A DNA stretch of 64,000 nucleotides from Pseudomonas sp. AFG_SD02_1510_Pfu_092 (GCF_003331055.1 NZ_PUQD01000022.1:1-64000), one strand, 5' to 3'; numbered from the stretch's first letter, positions 44,487-53,832 are shown. Notes: generated by a model from the sequence alone, not told the origin. Numbers and translations: made by a program.

Positions 44487-46026
44487 CTTCGATCTCCGCC
44501 AAGCGCTGCGCAGCTTGCGTGCGGCGGCGCAGGCGCCAGGCCACGCTACCGGCCAGCACCGCGCAGGCCAGCAGCGCCAGGTCGACCCCGGCCACCGCCC
44601 ACAGCCCTTGCTCAAGCGCGCGCCACGGGTGATCGCCAGTGCTCCAGGCATTGGCCAACACCGCCAGCACCGACAGCACGCTGATCGCCAGGCACTGGCT
44701 GGCCCACGGCGCCCGTGCCCAGGCGCAGCGGCCGATCGCCCACAGTGCGTGCAGCCCGGCCAGCAGCCAGGCCGCGAAGAACAGCTGCACCTCCCAGTCA
44801 GCGCGACCGGGCAGGCCCGGCGGCAGCCAACGGTTGGCCACCAGCATGGCCACGCTGGCCAGTGGCATGCCAGTGATCAGCACGCTGCACAACAGAGTCA
44901 CGCCCATCACCCCCCACTCCCGGGCAGGCTGCTGCAGGCGGCGCTTGGCCAACCAGTACAACAGGCCGCTGGCGAGCATCACGCAGCCACTGAGGCCGGC
45001 AAAAAAGTACAACACGCGCAGCGCCGGCTGGTGGAAATGCGCCACATGCAGCCCGCCCAGCACATCGAAGGTAGCGGCAGCCGGTGGCAGCCGCGACGCA
45101 TGCAGCAGCCGCGCGCTGGCCGCATCGAAGTACAGCGTTTGCCCGTCAACGCTCAACCGGTCCGCCACGCTGCGGCTGATCTCGACATACGCGTTTGCGT
45201 CGCCCGGATGCCAGACACGGACGAAGGCCGGTGCTGCGCCGTGCCAGTGCTGGCTGGCCTGCACCAGCATGGCGTCGAGCGAAGCCAGCGGCCCGGGGGT
45301 GCCGCTCGCCGGGCGGCTGTAGGCAGCGTCGGCCTGCACCGCGAATTGCCCCGGCTGGCCGGGGTACAGCGCCTCGATGGCCGCAGGCAAGTACAGCGGA
45401 AACAGAATCAGCAGGCCGCTCAGCATGATCAGCGCGTGAAACGGCAAGGCCAGCACGCCGGTCAGGTTGTGCAGGTCGAGCAAGCGCCGTGGCGCCTTGT
45501 CGGCGCGCAGGGTGAACAAGTCCTGGAACAGCCGCGCATGGATACACACGCCGGCAACCAGGGCAATCAGCCCGAGCATGGCGGCCAGGCCAATCAACCG
45601 TGCACCGAGGTTCCAGGCCTGGATGTTCAAGGTGTAATGCAAACGGTAGAAGAAGTCGCCACCGCGGCTGCCAGCCACCTCCAGCGCACCCGTGTTGCCA
45701 GGCAGCAGGAAACGGCTGAAGCCTTCGCGCTCGACGCTCCAGGCCTGAAAGCGCATCAGCGGCCGGCGCGCGTCCGGCAACTCGACGTACCACTGCAACA
45801 GCGCCCTGCCCTCGCTCAGGCTGGCCACCTGGGGCAGCACCTGGCGGTCCAGCGACAGCGGCGTGGTCGCCGGTGCCACGCGCAGCGCTGGCAGCATCCA
45901 GCTGTCCAGTTCGCGGTCGTACAACGCCAGGCTGCCCATGAAGAAGGCAATCAGCAGCAACCCGGAAAAACCCAGGCCCAGCACCCGGTGCACCCACAGC
46001 ATGGCCTGGCGGACACTGTCGAACAT
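44479..46026 (-). CDS. PepSY-associated membrane protein (FpvG-like siderophore reductase)
   Basis: A 515-aa inner-membrane protein with PepSY-associated TM helices: an N-terminal helix (MLWVHRVLGLGFSGLLLIAFFMGSL in parts), a large periplasmic region with PepSY-like folds, three central helices around 170-260 and four or five near the end. His residues in the helices could bind heme. Relatives such as FpvG reduce Fe(III) from siderophores in the periplasm so iron is released. ATG 46026 shares a base with the DUF3649 stop (TGATG). It is part of the leftward uptake operon with the receptor. Confidence 0.83.
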   Translation of the reverse strand: MFDSVRQAMLWVHRVLGLGFSGLLLIAFFMGSLALYDRELDSWMLPALRVAPATTPLSLDRQVLPQVASLSEGRALLQWYVELPDARRPLMRFQAWSVEREGFSRFLLPGNTGALEVAGSRGGDFFYRLHYTLNIQAWNLGARLIGLAAMLGLIALVAGVCIHARLFQDLFTLRADKAPRRLLDLHNLTGVLALPFHALIMLSGLLILFPLYLPAAIEALYPGQPGQFAVQADAAYSRPASGTPGPLASLDAMLVQASQHWHGAAPAFVRVWHPGDANAYVEISRSVADRLSVDGQTLYFDAASARLLHASRLPPAAATFDVLGGLHVAHFHQPALRVLYFFAGLSGCVMLASGLLYWLAKRRLQQPAREWGVMGVTLLCSVLITGMPLASVAMLVANRWLPPGLPGRADWEVQLFFAAWLLAGLHALWAIGRCAWARAPWASQCLAISVLSVLAVLANAWSTGDHPWRALEQGLWAVAGVDLALLACAVLAGSVAWRLRRRTQAAQRLAEIEDA

Positions 46027-46334
46027 CAGCCCGCCCCCGCCAACAGGCGTTGCATGGCCAGCAGCGCCAAGGCCAGGCCACTCAGCCACAGGGCGTTACG
46101 CCGGGCCTGGCGCGCGCACAGCAACCACAACAGCAATGCCGGGTAGAGGACGAAGGCGGCGATCGAACTGCTCAGCACCGCCTCGCTGGGTGCTTGCCCA
46201 AGCCACGCCAGCCCCAGCGCAAGCTGGGCGCTGAGGGCCCAGCTGAACAGGTACGCCAGCAGCAGCGCCAGCACCAGCCATAGCGCACGCTGTCGGGCGA
46301 GCATACGGTTGTTGTTCGAAGCGGGTCGTCTCAC
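46026..46334 (-). CDS. DUF3649-type small membrane protein
   Basis: A 102-aa protein with three hydrophobic stretches (ALWLVLALLLAYLFSWAL, AVLSSSIAAFVLYPALLLWL, ALWLSGLALALLAMQ). I chose GTG 46334 because AAGGAG lies 6 nt upstream; ATG 46304 is the alternative, and the longer frame from 46436 runs through a large inverted repeat. It is of the DUF3649 type found before PepSY proteins in siderophore uptake operons. Coupled to the PepSY gene by a TGATG overlap. Confidence 0.75.
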   Translation of the reverse strand: MRRPASNNNRMLARQRALWLVLALLLAYLFSWALSAQLALGLAWLGQAPSEAVLSSSIAAFVLYPALLLWLLCARQARRNALWLSGLALALLAMQRLLAGAG

Positions 46335-46370
46335 CCTGTTCTCCTTGTTAGGCACAAACTGCAACGCAAA

Positions 46371-46437
46371 ATGCCGGGGCTGCCTGGCAACCCTTCGCAG
46401 GAACACCCGCGAAGGGCCGGCAGACAGCCCCGGCATA
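46371..46437. repeat. Nested inverted repeat between receptor and DUF3649 genes
   Basis: The outer arms TGCCGGGGCTG (about 46372-46382) and CAGCCCCGGCA (46426-46436) enclose inner arms CCCTTCGC and GCGAAGGG. No T run follows. Its place inside the leftward operon, after the receptor stop and before the accessory genes, suggests partial termination or mRNA protection that lowers expression of the downstream membrane genes relative to the receptor. Confidence 0.7.
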
Positions 46438-46478
46438 CTGCTAAAGCGCTTCAGACGCTACTCATCAGCACCTTTTCA

Positions 46479-48698
46479 TTAGAACTTCGCGCGCAACGTG
46501 AAGGATACCGCGCGCGGGTCACCGAAGATGTTGCCGTCCTGGAAGGTGTTGATGCGCTGATAGTACTTCTTGTTGCCCAGGTTGGTGGCGAGCAGGTCGG
46601 CCGACAGGTTCTCGTTGATCTGGTAGCCGATACCGGCATCGTACAGGGCGTAGCCGCTCTGCTGCAGCTTGGTGCCGTTCATGCCGATGCCTGGCACATC
46701 GAGCTTGTTGTAGGTTTCGCTGACCGCGCTCACGCCACCTTGTACGCTCCACTTCTCCAGCTCGCCAGGCAGCTTGTACAGGGTCCAGACGCGCAGCATG
46801 TTCTTCGGCAGGTAGGTCTGCAACTGCTCGTTGGGGCTGTCGTAGCGCTTGTAGGTGTGGGTGAAGTTGGCGGTGATGAACCAGTCCGCGGTCATCTGGC
46901 CGCTGACTTCCAGCTCGTAGCCACGGGTGCGTGCCTTGCCACCGGCTACCACGGCACGCGACGACGGGTCGTTCATGTCGGGGATGGCGCGGTTCTCTTC
47001 CTCGATCTGGAAGGCCGCCAGCGACGCGTTCACCGCACCGTCGAGGAACTCACCCTTGATGCCCAGCTCGTGCTGCTTGCCTTCGATCGGCGCGATGATG
47101 TTGTTGTTGATGTCCAGGTTGCTGACCGGCTGCGGGTTGAACACCTCGGCGTAGTTGGCATACAGCGAGTAGGTGTCGTTCAGGTCGTAGATCAGGCCGT
47201 AGAACGGGGTGAACTTCTGCGATTCGCTCTGGCTGCTTTTCTCCGACGGCGAGCCGGGCTCGGGCTGGTGCTGGCTGCGGTGCATGTCGAGCCAGGTGAC
47301 GCGGCCGCCAAGCACCAGGGTCAACGGGTCGCTCAGGCTCAGGCGCATGTTGCCGTACACCGCCTTGGAGCGGCTGTTGGCGACGTTGGTGGGCAGCCGG
47401 TCAGAGTCGGGGAATTCCGGGAACGGGAAGTTCGCCTGCGGGTCGTAGAGGTCGACATCGCCCAGGAAGCTGGAGTAGTAGCCGCCGTTGGAGGAGAACT
47501 CCGAGCGGGAATAGTTGGTGCCCACCAGCAGCTTGTGCTCACGGCCGAACAGGCTGAACGGGCCGTCGGCGTACAGGTCGACTTCGTCCTGCTTCTCGCG
47601 GTAGTCGAACATGATCGAGTTCATCGACACCAGGTTGTCGGCCGGGTCGATACCACCGCCGTTGCGCGCGTAGGCCTGGGTCAGGTCGTAGTTGTTGTCG
47701 GCGTGGCGCACCGACAGCTTGGTTTTCCAGCCGCCGCCAAGCTGGTGCTCGAGTTCGGTGAATACCGCCGCGCTCCAGAAGTAGTCACGGTTCCAGTTGG
47801 CACCGTAGAAGTTCTTGCGCGACACGTCCGGCAGCGACATGGCCGCTTCGCCGGCGCTGTTGGTGTAGCGGAACGCCGGCAGCGAACGCTGGGCGCCGCG
47901 AATGTCGGTGTTCTGGTTGCTGGCACCGATGGTCCACACGGTGTCCGGGGTCAGGTCGATGTCGACGATGCCGTAGGCCTGGTTGGTCTCGCGCTTGCCA
48001 CTGCCATCGTAGGGGAAGGCAGTCTTGTTCTCGCTGAGCACCAGGCGGCCGCGAATATTGCCGGTTTCGGTCAACGGGCCAGTGACATCGACCATGCCAC
48101 GGTAGGCGTCCCACGAGCCTGCGCTGATTTCCGCCGATACCGCAGGGTCGGCCATCGGCCGCTTGCGCACCAGGTTGATGCTGCCGCCCGAGCCGCCTGC
48201 ACCGGTCAGGCTGCCGGCTGGGCCCTTGAGCACTTCGACGCGGTCATACATGGTCAGGTCCGGTGACAGGAAAATCCGGTTGTCCATGGTGGTCGGCGTG
48301 CCGTCCAGTTGCAGCGAGGTGATCTCGAAGCCGCGCGAGAAGAAGCTCAGGCGGCTGGCGTCGATGCGCTGCACGGTCACCCCGCCGACTTTGCCCAGGG
48401 CATCCTCGAGGGTGTAGAGGTTCTGCTTCTGGATGCGTTCCTGACCGATGACGTTGATGGTCTGCGGCACTTCCTTCAGGCGCAGCGGCACCTTGGTGCC
48501 CACCGAAACGGTCGGCGCTTCGGTCTGCATGCCGACGATGCTCTGCTCCGGCAGCGTGATGGAGGCCGGTGGTGCCTGCTCTTCGGCGCTTTCTTCAGCC
48601 CAGGCCATGGGCGCGAGCAGCACGCTGCTGCTTACCAGAGGGGCCAGCAGCCAGTTCCCCGCCTTGATCGGCTGTCGGCCCTTTTCAACTTGACACAT
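46479..48698 (-). CDS. TonB-dependent siderophore receptor
   Basis: A 739-aa outer-membrane protein. ATG 48698 has AAGGAG about 9 nt upstream. A signal peptide (AGNWLLAPLVSSSVLLAPMAWA) is followed by a plug domain (about 60-200: VPQTINVIGQERIQ, SLQLDGTP, VEVLKGPAGSLTGAGGSGGSINLVRK) and a beta barrel ending in the classical terminal Phe (SFTLRAKF). There is no N-terminal signalling domain between signal peptide and plug, so it does not itself signal to a FecI-type sigma factor. It should import the ferric form of the peptide made by the adjacent NRPSs. It lies 71 bp after the ABC exporter gene in the same operon. Confidence 0.92.
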   Translation of the reverse strand: MCQVEKGRQPIKAGNWLLAPLVSSSVLLAPMAWAEESAEEQAPPASITLPEQSIVGMQTEAPTVSVGTKVPLRLKEVPQTINVIGQERIQKQNLYTLEDALGKVGGVTVQRIDASRLSFFSRGFEITSLQLDGTPTTMDNRIFLSPDLTMYDRVEVLKGPAGSLTGAGGSGGSINLVRKRPMADPAVSAEISAGSWDAYRGMVDVTGPLTETGNIRGRLVLSENKTAFPYDGSGKRETNQAYGIVDIDLTPDTVWTIGASNQNTDIRGAQRSLPAFRYTNSAGEAAMSLPDVSRKNFYGANWNRDYFWSAAVFTELEHQLGGGWKTKLSVRHADNNYDLTQAYARNGGGIDPADNLVSMNSIMFDYREKQDEVDLYADGPFSLFGREHKLLVGTNYSRSEFSSNGGYYSSFLGDVDLYDPQANFPFPEFPDSDRLPTNVANSRSKAVYGNMRLSLSDPLTLVLGGRVTWLDMHRSQHQPEPGSPSEKSSQSESQKFTPFYGLIYDLNDTYSLYANYAEVFNPQPVSNLDINNNIIAPIEGKQHELGIKGEFLDGAVNASLAAFQIEEENRAIPDMNDPSSRAVVAGGKARTRGYELEVSGQMTADWFITANFTHTYKRYDSPNEQLQTYLPKNMLRVWTLYKLPGELEKWSVQGGVSAVSETYNKLDVPGIGMNGTKLQQSGYALYDAGIGYQINENLSADLLATNLGNKKYYQRINTFQDGNIFGDPRAVSFTLRAKF

Positions 48699-48769
48699 AC
48701 CGCGAGCTCCTTTGCATGGCCTTGCAGGCCATTGTTTTTTTAAGTGTTGGGCTATCGATCCCGCCCCGG

Positions 48770-50434
48770 TCATGCCGGCGCGGGCAACTCGGAAGGTGCG
48801 CCTGGCGCCGTACTGGCGGCGTCATGGTCATAGGCGTAGAGCTGGCCGCCGTCGCACTTGAGCACGCGGTCGGCGATGGAGAAATAGTGGTCGTCGTGGC
48901 TGATGGCGATGATGGTCTTGCCCTGCGCCTTTAGCTCGGGCAACAGCTCACGGTAGAAAAACGCCCGGAAGCCTGGGTCCTGATCGGCGGCCCATTCGTC
49001 GAGCAACAGGATCGGCCGCTCCTCGACCAGCGCCACCAGCAGCGCCAGGCGCTTGCGCTGGCCTTGGGACAGCCGTGTGGTGGACAGCCCGCCCTGCGCG
49101 TCGAGGGTGACCTTGCGCTGCATGCGCAGGCGTTCCAGCCAGGCCTGGGCCAGCTGCGGGTCGAAGTCGCCCTGCGGGCCGACCAGGCGCTCGAACAGGT
49201 AGAAGGTGGAGAACACCGTGGAGAAATGCCCCCGGTACCAGTCACGCAGCGCCGGGGTAATGGCCACGCCGTGCAGCTTGAGCGCGCCGGCGCTGGGTTC
49301 GTAGAGGCCGGTGAGCAGCCTGGCCAGGGTCGATTTGCCACTGCCGTTGCCACCGACGATGAACAGGATCTCGCCCTTGGCGATGCTCAGGTTCACCGGC
49401 CCCAGGCGGAACCCGTAGTCGTCGGCCTGGTGCGGGTAGTCGTAGCACAGCGCCTGCAGCTCGAGCAGTGGTTGGCTGACATCGACCTGACCGGCCTGCA
49501 CAGGCAAGGCGCTGCGGTCGTCGGCGAACGCCAGGGTGTGGATCTTGGCCAGCGAGACATTGCCGGCCACCAGCGTCGGCAGGCTGCCGATCAGGTCGTT
49601 GAGCGGCATGCGCAGGAACATCAGCACCAGCACGAAGGCGGCGATCACCCCGTTGCCCACCCCCAGCCAGGCGCCGGCAGCGAACAGCCCGCCGGCCAGG
49701 GCCAGGATCAGCGCCACGGTCCAGTTCAGGCTCAAGGTCCAGTAGCGGTCGGCGTGCACCTCGTTGCGGCGGGCATATTCGGCGGCCGGCTGCAGGTCGA
49801 GGGTGTAGAAGCGCTCCTTGCGCCGGGCGTTGAGGGCCAGCTCGAAACGCCCCTCGATGGCCCCTTGGTAGGCGGCATACAGGCGGTCATCGGTCTCGCG
49901 CACGCGCTTCATCAGCTGGCGCATCTTGGCGAACCAGCCATGGGCCAGCCAGGTACCCAGGCCCAGGCCGACCACGCAGATCAGCAGCAGTTGCCACGAC
50001 AGCCAGGCCATGTATAGGCAGCCGCCGAGCATCAGCACCAGGTTGTAGAACACGAACGGCATGCGGTTGAAGGCCTGGCCGATGCTGACGATGTCCTTGC
50101 TCAGGGTCGCGTAGAGGCTGGCTTCGCCGATCTTTTCCAGTTGTTCGATGGAGGTGTCGAGCAGGCGCTTGACCATTTGCAGGCGCAGTTCATAGACCAC
50201 CCGGTGGCCAAGCGCGGTGAGCAGTGCCTGGGAGCCGAAGCCACAGCCGAACAACACCACCAGCAGGCCGACGAAATTGCCGCCCAGGGCCGGGTTCATG
50301 CTGACGCTGCCGGCGATCAGCCGGTTGATCTCGTTGATCAGGCCGATGCCGGCCGCCGCGCTGATCAGGCTGGCCAGCAGGCCAAGGCCGAGCAGGCCAC
50401 GGTGACGCTTGAGCAGTGAAAGGAACAGGGACAT
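48770..50434 (-). CDS. PvdE-like cyclic-peptide/siderophore ABC exporter
   Basis: A 554-aa fused ABC protein. Six transmembrane helices (about 1-300) are followed by an ATPase domain (about 330-545) with Walker A GGNGSGKST, signature LSQGQRKR and Walker B ILLLDEWAADQDP. It is close to PvdE and the SyrD-type cyclic-peptide exporters, which move NRPS precursors into the periplasm. ATG 50434 has GAGGA 7 nt upstream. It lies 40 bp after NRPS5 and precedes the receptor gene, so it probably exports this siderophore or its precursor. Confidence 0.9.
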   Translation of the reverse strand: MSLFLSLLKRHRGLLGLGLLASLISAAAGIGLINEINRLIAGSVSMNPALGGNFVGLLVVLFGCGFGSQALLTALGHRVVYELRLQMVKRLLDTSIEQLEKIGEASLYATLSKDIVSIGQAFNRMPFVFYNLVLMLGGCLYMAWLSWQLLLICVVGLGLGTWLAHGWFAKMRQLMKRVRETDDRLYAAYQGAIEGRFELALNARRKERFYTLDLQPAAEYARRNEVHADRYWTLSLNWTVALILALAGGLFAAGAWLGVGNGVIAAFVLVLMFLRMPLNDLIGSLPTLVAGNVSLAKIHTLAFADDRSALPVQAGQVDVSQPLLELQALCYDYPHQADDYGFRLGPVNLSIAKGEILFIVGGNGSGKSTLARLLTGLYEPSAGALKLHGVAITPALRDWYRGHFSTVFSTFYLFERLVGPQGDFDPQLAQAWLERLRMQRKVTLDAQGGLSTTRLSQGQRKRLALLVALVEERPILLLDEWAADQDPGFRAFFYRELLPELKAQGKTIIAISHDDHYFSIADRVLKCDGGQLYAYDHDAASTAPGAPSELPAPA

Positions 50435-50474
50435 GCGAAATCCTCGGGGTGGCCGGTGCATAGGCCCAAATGGT

Positions 50475-53400
50475 TCACTCGAAGGCGAGCAGCAGTTTTT
50501 CGATCTCGGCCAGTTCATCGACAACCGGTGTGGCGCAGGCCTGCTCGATCAACGCGGCCATGTCGGCCAGCACCGGGTTGGCGAACAGCTGGGCCAGGGC
50601 CACCTCGCAGGCGAACTGCTGGCGGATACGCGCCTGGATGCGCACCAGTTGCAGCGACTGCGCGCCGAGGCGGAACAGCTCGGCGTGCGCGGCAAGCGGC
50701 CAGATGCCCAGCACCTCGCGCCAGATCTGCGCCAGGCCCTGCTGCCACGGCCCGCTCAAGGGCTGCTCGCCAGGCCCGTCGAGCCCTTCCCAGCGCGGCT
50801 CGGGAAGCGCCTTGCGGTCGACCTTGCCGTTGGCGTTCAGCGGCAGGCTGGCCAGCACCACGAACGCGCTCGGCACCATGTAGGCCGGCAGGCGCAGGCG
50901 CAACTGCTGTTGCGCAGCGGCCTGGTCGAACGTGCCGGTGCTTTCGCACAGGTAGGCCACCAGCAGGTCCTGGCCGGCCGCGGCCTGACGCAGGGTCACC
51001 ACGGCCTGGGAAACCCCGGGCAAGGCTGCCAGCGCGCTTTCGATCTCGCCCAGCTCGATACGGAAGCCGCGCAGCTTGACCTGAAAGTCGCTGCGCCCGA
51101 GGAACTCCAGGCTGCCATCGGCGCGGTAGCGGGCACGGTCGCCGGTGCGGTACAGCCGGCTGCCGGCCTGGGCCCCGGGCGCCGACGGCTGGGCAAAGGG
51201 GTTGGGCACGAAGGCGGCGGCGGTCAGCTCGGGGCGATCGGCATAGCCGCGGGCCACGCCAGCGCCGCCGATGTACAAATCGCCAGCCACCCCGACCGGC
51301 TGTGGTTCGAGGTATTCGTCCAGCACGTACAGGCGGTTGTTGGCCAGCGGCCGGCCGATCGGCAGGACGGCGCCGCTCACCTGTTCGACCGCCTGAGCCG
51401 CCGACCACACCGTGGTTTCGGTTGGCCCATAGACGTTCAGCAGGCACACCTGGCGCGCCAGCAGGCGCTCGGCCAGCTCGGCCTTGAGCGCTTCGCCGCC
51501 GCACAGCAGGCGCAGGCCGGCCCAGGCTGGCGAGTCGTGCTCGACCAGCATCTGCCAGGTGGCCGGGGTGGCCTGCATGACGCTGATGCCATGGCGCTCC
51601 ATCAGCGCCAGCATGGCGGCCGGGTCGAGGCTGTCGGCGCGGCTCGCCAGCACCACGGTCGCGCCATGCACCAGCGGCAGGAACAGCTCCAGGCCGGCGA
51701 TATCGAAGCCCAGGGTAGTCACCGCCAGCAGCCGGTCGGCGGCGCGCAGTTGCACATGCGCCTGGATGCCATGGAGGAAATTCACAAACGCCTCACGCTC
51801 GATGTCGACGCCTTTGGGGCGCCCGGTCGAGCCGGAGGTGTACAGGGTGTAGGCCAGCTGGCGCGGGTGTACAGGCAGGCCGGGGCGGCTTGCCGGCAGT
51901 TGGGCCAGGGCGTCGTCCAGGGTTTCCAGCAGCACCACCCGCCCGGCATCGCCCAGCAGCGGCTGCAGGTTGGCGCGGGTCAGCACCAGCCGTGGGCAAG
52001 CCTGCGCGATGATGTCGCGGTTGCGCGCCGCCGGTTGACCGGGGTCGATCGGCAGGTAGGCGCCGCCGGCCTTGTGCACGGCCAGCAGCGCCACCAGCAG
52101 CTCGGCTTCACGCTCCAGGCAGATGCCCACGCGCGCGTCGCAGCCGACGCCATTGGCCATCAGCCAATGGGCCAGGCGGTTGGCCCGGGCATCGAGTTCG
52201 GCATAGCTCAGCGCGTGCTCGCCGCAGATCAGCGCGCAGCGCTGCGGCCCGGTGGCGACCTGGTGCTCGAACAGTGCGAGCATGTCCTGGCCCGGCTGCA
52301 GCGCCTGCTCGCTGGCATTCCAGTGCGCCAGTTGCTGCTGGCGCTGAACCTGGTCAAGCAGCGGCAACTGCCACACTGGCGTATCGGGCTGGTTCATCAG
52401 GCCGTCCAGCAGCAGGCCGTAAGCGCCGGCCAGGCGCTCGATGGTGGCGGCGGCGAACAGATCCAGGCTGTACTCCAGTTCGCAGTGGATTCCGTCCGGG
52501 CGCACGGCGACATCCAGGGTCAGGTCGAACTTGGCGCTGTCCTGCGCCGGCAGCACGCGCTCCACCTGCACGCCGGGCAAGCTGAAGTTGACCGCCGCCC
52601 CGCTGCTGAGGTTGAACATGGCCTGGAACACCGGGGTGCGGCTGACGTCGCGCTCCACGTAGAGGTGTTCGAGCAGCAACTCGAAGGGCAGTTCGGCGTG
52701 CTGCAAGGCATTCAGCGACTCGTGGCGCAGGCGTTCGCACAGCGCACGGCCGGTCAGTTGCGGTGCCAAATCGACGCGGTAGACCAGGGTGTTGACGAAA
52801 AAGCCCAGCAAGCCGTCGAGTTCTTCGCGGTTGCGCCCGCCATGGGGCACGCCCACGGCAAAGCTGGGTTGCCCGCTGTAGCGCGCCAGCAGCAGTTGCC
52901 AGGCGGCCAGCAGAAGCACCAGGGCGCTGCTGCCGCTGTTGCGGCAGAAGGCCTGGACGCGCTCGGCTTGCGCCTCGGGGAGTTGCCAGCGCAGGCGTTG
53001 GCCACGCAGGCCTTGCTGCGCCGGGCGGGGGAAATCGGTGGGCAGTTCCAGCACGGGCACCTGGCTACCCAGATACTGTTTCCAGTAGTCCAGGTCGGCT
53101 TGCTGCGCGGCGCCACCCAGGCGTTCACGCTGCCACAGTGCGTAGTCGATGTACTGCACCGGCAGCGCCGGCAGTTGCGGGGTTTCGCCACGCAGCGCCT
53201 GGGCGTAGGCGCTGGCCAGGTCGGCGACCAGAATCGGGTTGGACCAGGCATCGCTGACGATGTGGTGCATCTTCAGCAGCAGGCCGTGGCAGGCGGCGTC
53301 GTAGCGAATCAGCTCGACCTTGAGCAGCGGCGCCTGCGACAGGTCGAAGGCGCGGCTGTCTTCGATGGCCAGCAAGCCTTGCAGATGACCATGCCGGGCG

Positions 53401-53762
53401 CCTTCTGCCACGCCGGCGACGGCGCGCTGGTGCAGCACCAGGGGCGCCTCGGCCAGCATCTGCTGGCGCGGTTCCCCGTCGATTTCGATGAAGCGCGTGC
53501 GCAGCACACCGTGCCGCGCCACCAGGGCAGAGAACGCCTCGCGCAACGCCGCAACGTTCAGCTCGCCGTGGAACAGAAAGGCGCGGGTCAGGTTGTAAGC
53601 GGTGGAAAGCGGTGCCAGGCGCTGCAGAAACCACAGGCGCTGCTGGGCAAACGAGAGCAGCTGCGGACCAGCATGCGACCCCGCCGTGAGCGGGTGTGGC
53701 TGGGCCTGGGCATCGCTTTGCAGCAGGGCAAGCAGCGCATCATCGAGATTTTCCATCGGCAC
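50475..53762 (-). CDS. NRPS5: C-A(Gly)-T
   Basis: A 1095-aa single-module NRPS. C domain 35-475 (HHIVSDA near 162, the motif Gly is Ala); A domain 490-985 (LYTSGSTG near 637) with specificity residues D-I-L-Q-L-G-V-V-W-K by eye, the Gly code; T 1010-1075 where the carrier motif reads LGAQS (usual GGxS) with the Ser kept. No thioesterase. I chose GTG 53762 because AAGGA lies 7 nt upstream; ATG 53756 is possible. It heads the uptake operon behind a strong Fur box, separate from NRPS1-4. It may add glycine after the NRPS4 histidine or load the orphan carrier of NRPS4 (inference). Confidence 0.9.
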   Translation of the reverse strand: MPMENLDDALLALLQSDAQAQPHPLTAGSHAGPQLLSFAQQRLWFLQRLAPLSTAYNLTRAFLFHGELNVAALREAFSALVARHGVLRTRFIEIDGEPRQQMLAEAPLVLHQRAVAGVAEGARHGHLQGLLAIEDSRAFDLSQAPLLKVELIRYDAACHGLLLKMHHIVSDAWSNPILVADLASAYAQALRGETPQLPALPVQYIDYALWQRERLGGAAQQADLDYWKQYLGSQVPVLELPTDFPRPAQQGLRGQRLRWQLPEAQAERVQAFCRNSGSSALVLLLAAWQLLLARYSGQPSFAVGVPHGGRNREELDGLLGFFVNTLVYRVDLAPQLTGRALCERLRHESLNALQHAELPFELLLEHLYVERDVSRTPVFQAMFNLSSGAAVNFSLPGVQVERVLPAQDSAKFDLTLDVAVRPDGIHCELEYSLDLFAAATIERLAGAYGLLLDGLMNQPDTPVWQLPLLDQVQRQQQLAHWNASEQALQPGQDMLALFEHQVATGPQRCALICGEHALSYAELDARANRLAHWLMANGVGCDARVGICLEREAELLVALLAVHKAGGAYLPIDPGQPAARNRDIIAQACPRLVLTRANLQPLLGDAGRVVLLETLDDALAQLPASRPGLPVHPRQLAYTLYTSGSTGRPKGVDIEREAFVNFLHGIQAHVQLRAADRLLAVTTLGFDIAGLELFLPLVHGATVVLASRADSLDPAAMLALMERHGISVMQATPATWQMLVEHDSPAWAGLRLLCGGEALKAELAERLLARQVCLLNVYGPTETTVWSAAQAVEQVSGAVLPIGRPLANNRLYVLDEYLEPQPVGVAGDLYIGGAGVARGYADRPELTAAAFVPNPFAQPSAPGAQAGSRLYRTGDRARYRADGSLEFLGRSDFQVKLRGFRIELGEIESALAALPGVSQAVVTLRQAAAGQDLLVAYLCESTGTFDQAAAQQQLRLRLPAYMVPSAFVVLASLPLNANGKVDRKALPEPRWEGLDGPGEQPLSGPWQQGLAQIWREVLGIWPLAAHAELFRLGAQSLQLVRIQARIRQQFACEVALAQLFANPVLADMAALIEQACATPVVDELAEIEKLLLAFE

Positions 53763-53813
53763 TCATACTTCCTTATAAAAACCGACCAGCTTTCTAAGGA
53801 CGCGATATTAGGA

Positions 53814-53832
53814 GCCAATGATAATCGATGTC
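53814..53832. promoter_or_regulatory. Fur box upstream of the NRPS5-uptake operon
   Basis: GCCAATGATAATCGATGTC matches 14 of 19 positions of the Fur consensus, including an uninterrupted AATGATAATC. It lies about 50 bp before the NRPS5 start in an AT-rich stretch, so the leftward operon should be repressed by iron-loaded Fur. Confidence 0.8.

Noticed and set aside
44208..44651. Longer 147-aa version of the DUF3325 gene
   Set aside because: Its first 55 codons lie out of frame inside the PepSY gene and give Arg/Trp/Ala-rich sequence; the conserved part begins at ATG 44486.
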